DNA of 64,000 bases from Marasmius tenuissimus. Lineage: Eukaryota; Basidiomycota; Agaricomycetes; Agaricales; Marasmiaceae. The stretch covers positions 620,001-684,000 of the forward strand of contig JAQOTA010000033.1 of assembly GCA_029532415.1 (NCBI GenBank), written 5' to 3'. The notes under the pieces were generated by a model. It was not told the DNA's origin. It did no database searches and saw only the letters and a list, made by a program, of their open reading frames with translations. Position 1 is the first letter of the stretch. Every line of letters begins with the position of its first letter. Made by a program: the position numbers and the translations under genes. Shown here piece by piece: positions 22,869 through 32,051 of the stretch.

Positions 22869-23702
22869 CTATATATACTGGTAGCAGTACAGGTCTTTGA
22901 GGTCGTCTACAGTAGGAATATAATCATCAAGGTTCAACATCTCATTCATGTTGTCTAAGACCACCAAAAGCTTCATTATTGCCTCCTTCAAGAGGGTGAG
23001 GCCAGCCCTCTTTGCTTCCCAATGCTTACCCTTCCGGTCGCGCGTGCAATATAGATATTCGTCCTCAAGTCCACAATACTCGTCCAGTATGTTCTCGATG
23101 GTCTTCTTGACTATAGCAACAGGAGACTGTGCCAAGTTCCGCGTCATGAGGGGCCCTCGAGTCGATCGTTTCCAATTCAGCGCCTGCTCGGTGAGCTTGT
23201 CCAAGAACTTGCAGCTGTCAGGTTGTATTTCCTTCGTGTATCGCTGCTTCAAGTCTTCAGTGCGTTCCTCGAGCTCTCTAACGTACCAAGGTTAGATATA
23301 AGTCAAACTAAGATCCATTAGTTACGCACCTTACGACGTTGATTGTAGTGGACTTTACGGCAGATACTTCCAGCGTATCCTCACAATAATCCCTCTTATT
23401 CGCTCGATTCCTTTGTTCTCTGCGTTTCTTTCTCTCTTTGATCCTGTAGAGAGCATTATTGAAGTGAAATAATGTGACTGACGAAGGGAGAGACCTACTC
23501 TTGTTGCTCCTGTGCGCGTTTCTCTTGGAGTCGTGTCTCCTTCTTTGAGTCAAGAATTTTGACTCGGTTTCTAACGAAACCACGTTAGATTTATGTGTTC
23601 AGGTGAATATGTAGCTTTGTACTTATGGTAGAATCGTTTATTTTTCTCTCTGTTTGCTTCCCGGTGTTGCGCTTTAGTGGTGTAGAGTTTGGGACGGGAC
23701 AT
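22869..23702 (-). CDS. KDZ element cargo protein, paralogue 2 (basic N-terminus)
   Basis: The ATG at 23702 starts MSRPKLYTTKAQHREANREK, followed by short exons (about 23702-23623, 23570-23499, 23443-23330) encoding a strongly basic, bZIP-like stretch (NREKNKRFYHKNRVKILDSK, RIKERKKRREQRNRANKRDY). The last exon (to 22869) is the helical block shared with paralogue 1: KQRYTKEIQPDSCKFLDKL, ALNWKRSTRGPLMTRN, PVAIVKKTIENILDEY, LKEAIMKLLVVLDNMNEMLN. The MSRPKLY basic start is one I associate with uncharacterised agaricomycete proteins. A DNA- or RNA-binding role is inferred from charge only. The two paralogues are head-to-tail, 178 bp apart, so they arose by tandem duplication within the element or an ancestor. 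Confidence 0.65.
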
Positions 23703-24165
23703 GAAGGTGGAAGTAGGTCAGGAAGTGGGAAACAACACAAGATCGTGGTCGAACAAGGTCCGACTTCCTGACTTTTTACTCAGAGCTCGCTACAGCACAA
23801 TTATCTCGAAGCTCACTTTCTATTGTCTGATAGACTCCTAATCTACGAGAACTAAGGTAAAGGCGGTTGTAGAGACTCCCTAGAAGCAAATTACTGTGCC
23901 AGTACCTCACGTAAAATGCCCCGCGTAAGCGTAAATGAACCACAAGTCAATCATATTCCACTTACGACAGTTTCTGCCCATACAAACCTATCTATATAAT
24001 AACGTCTATATGTACTCAGATTTGGATGCCGGAATCATGATAGATTCAATACAATCTCAGGTTGAGTTTCAATTCAAGGGAGAAGACAGAATAGTATTTT
24101 AGCGCGCAACATATATATACATTCGGGAATTGGAGGACGGCAGGGAGTACTCTAGCAGGGGGTAA
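23703..24165. other. Spacer inside the KDZ element
   Basis: This is about 460 bp between the basic-protein gene and the coiled-coil gene, both on the minus strand. It is A/T-rich with TATATATA-like runs (24108-24119). It should hold the promoter of the 23702 gene and the 3' region of the 24166 gene. Nothing else seen. Confidence 0.5.
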
Positions 24166-24989
24166 CTAACAGTACACTAGCGCAATGGACTCTAGGTCCT
24201 GCAAGTCCATCTCTACACCCGAAAGACGCCCGATCTGTGCCTCCAACTCCGAGCTCCGATTTTTGATGGCATGGATCTGCTCGTCGAGCCGATTGGCTTC
24301 AGCATAGAGCTGCGTCTGCCTGTCACAAATGCTATTGATCTCAAGCTCATTCTGGGAGACCTTGACCCTCGCATCCAAAATTCCAGCCTGTATCTCGGCA
24401 AGGCGGCGAGCAACCTGGGAAAGAGTGAAGGTGGGACCGGGAATACGACGTTGTTGAGCATCGTGAAGACTTCTGATGACTGATGTAAAGTAGGTGTTAG
24501 ATAAAGATGATATAGTCAAAGAGGTCACTCACGTTGAGTCCGAGCCCACTGATCGTTGGGAGCATCATCCAGAGCGGACGGCTGCTCGGGTCCCGTTGGA
24601 ACCAATGTTTTACTCAAGTCCTCTCGAGTGAAATGGGTAACATGGTGATCAGAGGTAGCAGGTGAGCGCCAGCGGAATTCAGATGCATCGTCACCCCAGC
24701 CACTTTCTCTCACTTTCAAAGAAGTGGTCCGAGGAAGATAGCTCGCCCAACCTCTTTCCGTCTCCTCGAAACCGTCCCATCCTACACGGCCGGTTCCCCA
24801 GCTAGTGTTCTCTGGATTGACGACGTTGGTAGCCGTGGGTGTGGTATCCGTCTGGAGAGGTGGAATATCGTCGTCTTCATCTGATTCATTGCCAGAGTTG
24901 GAGCTCAAGGGAGGGAGGGTTGTTTGATCATAAACAACGGTGAGCTGAGCATTGGAGATGCCTGAGGTAGGAGGGGGAGCAGCAGACAT
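24166..24989 (-). CDS. KDZ element gene: disordered N-terminus plus coiled coil
   Basis: The ATG at 24989 gives MSAAPPPTSGISNAQLTVVY, then a Ser/Asp-rich disordered part (SSNSGNESDEDDDIPP) and a short part with several Trp (WGTGRVGWDGFEE, SGWGDDASEFRW). After an intron (donor GTGAGT near 24529, acceptor near 24483) the frame joins as ARTQLIRSLHDAQQRRIPGP and continues as a heptad-rich coiled coil (LSQVARRLAEIQAGILDARV, IHAIKNRSSELEAQIGRL) to the stop at 24166. No domain recognised. It could be the 3' half of the viroplasmin-like gene upstream, since an open frame (CRSCGFGLDLDDRAPGP) lies between them. I could not make a GT-AG join that stays open, so I keep them apart. Confidence 0.6.
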
Positions 24990-25267
24990 GAGAGTGACAA
25001 AAAAACTTGGACAGCCTGAGTGACGGCAGGAGGAAGAGAAGGTCTGATGATGGGTCCGGGTGCACGGTCGTCCAGATCTAGTCCAAAGCCACAAGACCTA
25101 CATAGAGCGACACAACATCTCAACAATCTTCCGGCACCAATTTTTCAGAGGGGTCTTCACGCATGGAAAACACAAAAGGAAAGAACCGATCTCATTTGGG
25201 ACACAGTGATAGATACAGCAAAAAAAAGCGAGCGCGGACTACCAATTTACAACGACATGTGTCTAAC

Positions 25268-26210
25268 CTACATACCTCCACTATCGGCGACCTGAGTATG
25301 CAGCGGTGCAGTATCTTGGTACTCAGAGAGAACACGGATGCCTCGTGCTAGCCATCTCTGCCGATACACAGTGCACGCTTCGGCATACTTACGACATTTC
25401 CTGTGACGAGCATTGCTGATGCCACTCACAAATCTGGATACCTCGTTCCTTGTGAATATGTTCAGTTCGCGTCGATAAAAGGAGGGTGTATATGTGGTAC
25501 TCACCAGTCCGTGAAAATGCCCACGGAAGTCCCGCCAGTGACCACATAATAGAGTTTGAACTTTGTGGGATGTACGTCGATTTTGTCCAGATGGGGTACT
25601 AGTCCAGGATAGCGTGCTTCATAGTAAGCACTCACTGCACCCTCGTTCCCTGGATTGCCAGCACCCGCTGCTACAGGATCACCAACATGAGCCGCTGGCA
25701 CGGCCGGAATGACGGTTGAGGAGGGACGGGTGGGAGGTTGAGAAGAGGCGGTAGTGTAGGCCGTCAAATTCATCCATGAGGGGGGTGGAGAGGTTGGGTG
25801 TGATTCGTCCTCCGAGTCTGTTGCAAACGAAATTGTAGCGTCCTCGTTTGGGTCATCGGAGTCATCGAAGTCTTCATGCGGGGTGGGTTCACGAGGTGGA
25901 CGGGCAGTCGGCACCGGAGTTTTTGTTACAGCCTCCTTACTTGTGCGGGAGGTGGTACGAATAGTAACTTTTCAAAATAGAATCAGAAAACAGATAATAA
26001 AGTGGTAAATTAACGACATACCTTTTCCCGGGCTTCGCTCCTCTACTTTCCGAGTGTAGGTCTTGGTGATGGTACGAGCCCACGATGGAGAAGTAGCTGT
26101 TGAAAGAGATCCCGATTCATCAGAAAACATGAACGGAGAGACGGAGAGAGAGAGAAAGGCGTACATGGAGTCGAGCAGCTGTTAGAGGCTGAGGAGGTGG
26201 TAGGAGTCAT
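25268..26210 (-). CDS. Viroplasmin / RNase-H1-N-like domain protein of the KDZ element (254 aa)
   Basis: Four exons (26210-26165, 26096-26022, 25967-25505, 25448-25268) sum to 765 nt and close in frame at a TAG. The N-terminal two thirds are Ser/Thr/Pro and Asp/Glu-rich (REPTPHEDFDDSDDPNED) and likely disordered. Residues about 180-225 read FKLYYVVTGGTSVGIFTDWN, then EVSRFVSGISNARHRKCRKY and AEA. That is the pattern of the small viroplasmin domain (PF01693), also the N-terminal hybrid-binding domain of eukaryotic RNase H1: Y-Y-V-V, G-I-F-T-x-W, an SGIS turn and a basic K-x-Y-x-x-A end. In RNase H1 it grips RNA-DNA hybrids and dsRNA; that role here is inference. No catalytic RNase H domain follows. 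Confidence 0.72.
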
Positions 26211-27003
26211 AACGAATTTGGTGGGACGTCGTCAAGTCTGGAATTTGACCTTTGTTTGATGCGGTTGACTTGTGGCGACCTTCACATGTGACATCCGGCA
26301 AATGCCGATTAGAGGGTTAGGACCGGACCGGGCCTTGTGCCCGAAGCTGAAAGACGACGGCCAATACCACTTTTGCTACCACTCTAGACTCCTTGGTTCT
26401 AGCACGCAACTCACTCGCACAGAACAAGCTTACCATAAAAGTACCTTTTGAGACATGAGAATCATTTCGAGAGATGGATCCATCATCCGCGAAAACTCAC
26501 TTTCAGGTGCGTGTCTCCTTTGTGACTTGGAGCCAATTTCAAACCAGGGTGTCGCCACACCGACATGTTAATGGTTCCTGGTCAGTATGAGGTACTGATT
26601 AGCACGTTCTCTTGAGCTCCTCGGGTCATCTCCCCTATCGAAACATCATTCAGAGATACCCAATTTCTATGAGGATGAAGCTCAAGGATTCAGTGGGACC
26701 CGAAAAGGTGTGTACTGGATTGTTTCTAACCATCTAAAATCCATCGGAATAACTGTTCTCCATCAGCCCTGCTTGTCATGCTGACGCTCTTGGAGGACTT
26801 GAGACTGAGGTCCATCAGATACGCGCCATTCGCCCATCCCAACAGGTTCACCCTGATAGTTGCACGACCAGGTGCATATCAGGTGTGTGACTCCACTCCT
26901 CCCTCTCTCAGACCAGCCTTTTATCTCTCTTGCACCAACCTCTTACCTCTATCGCACCAACCTCTTACCTCTCCCACACCAACCCCTTACCCCCTTCGAC
27001 AAA
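26211..27003. promoter_or_regulatory. Divergent promoter region inside the KDZ element
   Basis: About 790 bp separate the minus-strand viroplasmin-like gene from the plus-strand 753-aa gene, both pointing away. A pyrimidine-rich block (26886-26998, repeats of TCTTACCTCT and CACCAACC) precedes the plus-strand ATG at 27004, a common sight before basidiomycete starts. The tract ACCAACCTCTTACCTCT is repeated three times. No clear TATA box was assigned. Confidence 0.5.
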
Positions 27004-29628
27004 ATGTCAACGCCGGCTTCAAAAGAAATTTCCGGATTGAAGAAAGATAAAATCTCGGAAAAGTACAGTGCCGCCGTACCCTCAGCAGCCAGAACGAAGC
27101 AGCGGACGCGTAACTTCAAGACAGTGTATGTTCCAGTTTCTACTGCGGAACGCCTCTGCCGCTCTCGGGAACGAAGGGAACGTTACGACGGGATGAAGAA
27201 GAGAGTGGCCAAACTTAGGCGGTATATTCGGGATGAGTGTAGTGCTTTGGGAAAGAAGTACAAGCGGAAGCAACGGTACTTCATGGATATGGTGTATCAA
27301 GGGGGGGTTCGACTGACAAAACCGATGAACGAGCTAAACGATTTTAACGCGTTCAAGTCGGTGACGGCCTACGAACGGCGCAAGGGTATGGATCTCTCAC
27401 TTGATTTATTTTTTTGCCATATTCTGACCTTTCCGTTGCAGCGGGACTGCCTCCTATGTCGATCATGGAGATTCAGAGGGTTTATCGACCGGTTTATGAC
27501 GCATTGGACGAGAAGGGGATGAAAGATATACGGGAGAAATACAAACGGATCAAGGACGAAGAGAGATGCGAGAAAGTTAAGAGACCAAGTTTGAAGGAAA
27601 AAACAGCAGACGCCGCGGCGTCCTTGTCTCAGGTAGCGGGCATCGTGAGCAGTCTTCTTTTCTATTCAACAGCACTTGACTCAAGAGGATATCTCCTAGC
27701 TCCAGGGAATGAAGACCCGTGTGGGGACCGAAGCGGTTGTTCTGGTCGTCAAGAACCGACCAGAGGACTTCATGCTGCCGAAATGGATCGTCACCGATAA
27801 GAGGCTAATGGAATATCTCCAGATCCTGGTCAGAGGCTGGAACCCGGTTTTTATCGGTCAAAAAGTTGAGGCGTTTGCAGTCGCAGGTTGTGACATTGCC
27901 CGTATGCTACCTCCCTCTTCCAACATCCCGTGAGCTGACCGAAAATCATGCAGGGGTATGCAAAAATCAGAAGGAACACGCAGAGCTCCTCAAGAAGTCA
28001 ATCACTCGGTTGGTTCAGGATGCACTTGGTACGTTGTTCACTCTGATTGGTTTCGGCGAGTGGACTGAAGTGACTACAAAACAGATGAGGCTTGTTCAGG
28101 AACCAACGTGGCTATGCAATACGAACGTTTCGACACCTCAATCACCGCGAGATATGGCGTCGTCATCGAAGGTTGGCCTTCAGAACTTCCTTTCCAGAAG
28201 GCTGGTGCTTTCCATGGGGACGTGAACAAGCTGATACAGGTTAATGAGGCGTGGAAATCTGGAGCTGCGCGCTTCCGCAAGCTCACTGCAGAGGAGTTTA
28301 GCGCGTGGAAAACGGCACGCGCTCAGGGACTGGAGGACGGATCAATCAAACCCAAGGAGCGGAAAAAGCGATCCGATGCCGGCACCAAGAAGGGTTCTAG
28401 GAAGGGCAAGGAGACGACTTGGGACGGCGACTCCGACGAGAGTGACAAAGAGGATCCGGAGGAGGAGGAGGGAGGCAATGACGAGGCTGAGCAGGAGTCC
28501 CCCATTCCCAATAAGAGTACTGAGTCAAAAAAAGTGAGTGGTATTCTTGAATACTGGGCCTATACTGACTCGACCCTGTGTTCATAGAAAGTATCGGAAA
28601 AACAGAAGACCGGCAAAGGCAACAAAATGTCATCTTCACAAGCAGTCAACAACGTCGGGAACGATCAAGCGGATGGAGGGAGTACCGGTAGAGCTACTGG
28701 TAGCTCTAAGAAGGTCAGCTCTCGCCATTTCACAACGCCGCAAATCACTGACTCATTAGCGTACTTCAAGAAAACCAATGGCCAGTCCTCGAAGAAATCC
28801 AAAGGCAAGAAAGCAGCCCCACACGCGACAGATGTGGTCATCCAGACAATGACGGATGTTACGGATCACGATAAAGGTTCGAACCCAATCTATCATGACG
28901 CGTAATAGACACTGAGACTATTTTTTTACCCTCTACCAGCCTCAACGACTAAACCCCGTCCCAAACCTCGTCGAAAAGCTCCTTCGAATCAGGCCAGCGC
29001 AGCTGATGCTGAAAACAACCTCAGCCAGGCCGTTGAGGAAGCCCATGACCAGCATGATATCCCTATTACTCAGGCCCAGGTCTCGACCGAACAACTTCGG
29101 GTCTCGGCCGAACCTCAGGCTCAGGCCTCGTTGGAGTCGGATACTTGGGTCTCGTCTGCCACCCTGGCCCTCCCTAATCCACATGGTGCCACACCCCCCA
29201 GCACCGACGCAGACACCAGCGATGTACCTTCCTCCCTCCCTGCGAACACCACTACATTTTCCTCCCCTGCTATCGATAACTCGGCAATAGACCCTATCCT
29301 ACGCAAAACCTTTTCGACCCCATATGTTGAAGTGTCTCTTGGCCAGCCCGATGCGCCATCTGATCACTCTGCACCGATGGTTACTCCACCTTCTGACATC
29401 AACACGTCGGCCGTCCCTGATCTACCTGATAACATTGCTAATGACCATCAGAAGACGACTCGTGGGCGTAAACATTCGCAACCCCCCGAGGCTGAAGCTG
29501 AAGAGGCTGGCAGAGGTAAGCGACAACGTGTGCCCCGCAAGTTGGTTCATTTGGGCTACAGCACCCATCCTGCTTCTCGCGGCAGAGAGGGCGGCTCGGG
29601 GGACGAAGGAACTAGTGACTATGTATAG
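27004..29628 (+). CDS. Lys/Ser-rich KDZ element protein with a YERFDT...GVVIEGWP block (753 aa)
   Basis: Seven exons (27004-27385, 27442-27632, 27700-27901, 27954-28028, 28100-28533, 28588-28876, 28940-29628) sum to 2262 nt with one stop at the end. The first 300 residues are basic and helical (RERRERYDGMKKRVAKLRRY, RPVYDALDEKGMKDIREKYK). Next comes the most conserved-looking part: MQYERFDTSITARYGVVIEG followed by WP, then LTAEEFSAWKTARAQ. I have a memory of this GWP-type block in agaricomycete hypothetical proteins, but no function is known to me. The rest is low-complexity: KKRSDAGTKKGSRKGK, an acidic EDPEEEEGG tract, a Thr/Pro/Ser-rich zone and a basic RGKRQRVPRK close to the end, which could be a nuclear signal. 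It is the rightmost gene of the element, ending 190 bp from the right inverted repeat. Confidence 0.72.
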
Positions 29629-29817
29629 TAGATGGGTATATACACAAATATTTACTTGACTTTTATTCAATGAACTTGTACAATAGATACACTTTTGAGC
29701 GAACGACGACGGTTGCTGCGAATATGAATCAGTTTGAAGTCCAAGGATTATAAAGTGCATAATATAGAGTTACGGTGAAACTTAGTGGGTTTTGAATTGT
29801 GTTTGAACATTTGAACA

Positions 29818-30102
29818 GTGACAGCGGCGGCGGTAGATGTGCAGCAAGGTGACAGTCTGAGAAAAAAAGACGAAATAGGCAGCTGATCACAGGAGAGGCG
29901 CGCGCGAGACGTCGGGACTGGCGGGAGGGGCATGACCAGGCAGAGTTGCATGAGAGGGAGGTCGAGATATCGAGGTATCGAGGATACTATGCGGGAGGTA
30001 TTGAGGACCGTGGGGACGTCACTATGGGTTATCACAAAGTAGTGAACACATGGTGATATGATGTGTCCACTACTTTGTGATCAGGGGTGGGACACATAGG
30101 TG
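29818..30102 (-). repeat. Right terminal inverted repeat of the KDZ element
   Basis: This is the reverse complement of 11971-12255 with a handful of differences. It also carries the near-terminal hairpin (arms ATCACAAAGTAGTGAACACA and its partner, about 30031-30081). The outer end is followed by ACCGTGG (30103-30109), the copy of the left flank. Confidence 0.9.
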
Positions 30103-30718
30103 ACCGTGGCCGGACCGGGGGCCATAATGGTTCCGAAAATAACCATGCCCCGGTTCGGTTTTTGCCGGTTCCTAACCGGTCTAGCCGTGGTTCACCCAAA
30201 ATTTTAAAATCAATTCAAAATTGTAATTTTTTTTAGTCAGTATACAGGTAAAGACAAGGAACAGACTATAATAGAATGTAGAAACATACATTTTATGTAA
30301 ATTGCAATTTCTGGTGCTTGACTTTGTCAAAGTGTTGGCGTTGCTGCCGGGTCTGAGCTCACCGGCGCTAGTAGAGACAGGTCTGCCACTATAAGCGCCG
30401 GCGACAAGATCTGATACGGCATGGGAAACACGAGCCACTAGCGGCCATCATGCGGCACTTATTTTTTTTCTTCAATTTCTAGCTGGCTATAATGTTAATT
30501 CCACTTTGTTTCAACTCATCCATGGGAATAATTGACTGTTAGTGAGCTAGAAACAGACAAAAAATATAACAAAAATTTTTTGGACAAACCACGGTTAAAC
30601 TGGTTCCACCGGTTCCTGGACCAGATCGGCCATTGCCAGCGGTTCAGGCTGAACCGATTTGGGTAGACCAGACTGAGCCCGGACCAAACCGGACCAGACC
30701 GAACCGTTGGCATCACTA

Positions 30719-30726
30719 GTATGCAG
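30719..30726. repeat. Right 8-bp target duplication of the outer hAT-like element
   Basis: GTATGCAG, identical to 11904-11911. It fixes the right border of the nested structure. Confidence 0.9.
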
Positions 30727-32051
30727 GTGAGCTATTTGGGTTGCAATCAGAAATTTATAGACTTAATCGGGCCTGATTGATGGACTCGAGAACCAAAGAT
30801 ACTCCCCATGTTCATTCCACGAGTAAATTGTCCTGATGACCATTGGATGACCACCCTCCACTCACGGTACGAGCGCTGCCCTATTCATCCTGGCGATATG
30901 GATCTCTTTACTTTGGATCCTTTGGATCCGCCGCTCTGGATTGCAAGAGCCCTTTGCTGGTGATGGTTACAGGTATGCTTTTTGAAATTCCGCATGTAGG
31001 CCCGCTGCATGAGCCTCGGCTCGTCGCGCGTCATCACCTACCATGACGTTCACGAATTCTCTATCCACGGCTCATAGCGTTCGGGGTCAACCGTCCGAAA
31101 TGCCCCTCGTCTCTTGCATTGTTCAATATCTCCATACTCCGGATGTTTTGACGTTACAATTGATGTCTCGGGACCACTGGGATGTCAGGCGACCGGCATC
31201 CCCTTTACAAACGAGCCTGGCCATTCCGACTACCAACTTCAATTTGTCATCTCGGGCAGAGGGATGGGGAACAGACATTCGATGAGGCCCATTTGTTAGG
31301 ATGAGTCCTGTACATCGACTCTTGAAGCCAAATCGCTCATTTATCTACCTTCAGCTCGCATTGTAGGCATTCTTTACCCCGCTCGAACCTCGGCGGTTAT
31401 ATACCCGTAGCATTGACGTTGCCGCCATCCGATTACCTTTGGGAAAGGGTCTAGGTTGAGCGTTCATAGACCAGCGTTTACTAGTGTGCTAACACTACCC
31501 TTTCTTTCGACAATGTATGACGTGCGGTCGTCAATACATCATCATCAGCCCTCATTGTCTTTTTATTGTGCCCCATTCACGACTCAGCAACACATTGATG
31601 CACTGGCGAGATAGGACACATCTTTTATACGAGCTCTCACCTTGTGTTCCATCATTCTGGGCGCTCTTCTGGTATATTTGTGGTCACCGGGACTCTGTAC
31701 AGCGGATATGATAACCATCGATTGCAGTGATCCGCTCGGCTGAGCGACATGGGGAGCACAATTGTCAGTCATGTCGACCCAAGCCGAGAACACCTTCCAA
31801 CACGAGTCTGGCTGTTATTGCAATTATTTGGAGCGTGTGCCCCGGACGCCTACAACTAACATTCACTTCCTCTGGCCTCAAGGCTGCGCGCATTCACTAG
31901 GAGCGTGGAACGTGCGTTCATGCCTCATCATGAACACGGAGTTCTATACGAATTTTACATAGAATACCAGCTCCCCACGTTTAAAAGCGAAGGGGAGACT
32001 CGAGAACGCCCTCACGCTATAACTCTTCCGAGAGAATCATATATGTGAAGC
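30727..32051. other. Intergenic, no gene supported
   Basis: Small frames are present (for example 31043-31285) without domain signs. In the pre-insertion genome, 11903 and 30727 were joined through one GTATGCAG. I do not recognise a gene spanning the join, although a minus-strand frame over 11750-11903 is protein-like (ILGSISNFADDLTEMNDVSL). Confidence 0.45.

Larger units (their letters stand above)
11971..30102. mobile_element. KDZ-class DNA transposon with seven genes, holding a copia insert
   Basis: Long terminal inverted repeats (about 285 bp) bound the element: CACCTATGTGTCCCACCCCT reads inward at 11971 and, in reverse complement, from 30102. The flanks carry ACCGTGG at 11964-11970 and 30103-30109. 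The copy could also be read as 8 bp (ACCGTGGC) if the end base belongs to the target. Inside are the KDZ transposase gene (12340-21080, plus), a 162-aa gene (21252-21850, plus), two tandem paralogues (21969-22690 and 22869-23702, minus), a coiled-coil gene (24166-24989, minus), a viroplasmin-like gene (25268-26210, minus) and a 753-aa gene (27004-29628, plus). Without the copia insert and one TGTTG copy it is 12,909 bp. Every non-transposase frame I could close is intact, so the element looks recently mobile apart from the copia hit. Confidence 0.9.
11912..30718. mobile_element. Outer hAT-like non-autonomous element, split by the KDZ transposon
   Basis: The ends are inverted repeats: TAGTGTTGCCAACGGTTCGG at 11912 and, on the opposite strand, TAGTGATGCCAACGGTTCGG ending at 30718. 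They match over about 24 bp with one mismatch. The flanking 8-bp duplication GTATGCAG is perfect. Subtracting the KDZ insertion leaves about 668 bp with no transposase, so it is a MITE-like hAT derivative. Its right part (30110-30718) is rich in imperfect CCGGTT/AACCGG palindromes and has an A/T-rich middle. It must be older than the KDZ insertion it contains. Confidence 0.85.

Noticed and set aside
24166..26210. Single gene joining the viroplasmin-like and coiled-coil parts
   Set aside because: The viroplasmin-like exons close exactly at a stop (765 nt), and I found no GT-AG join that links the two frames without a stop.
30110..30718. hAT transposase coding region
   Set aside because: The piece is A/T-rich and full of palindromes with no frame of useful length; the outer element is non-autonomous.
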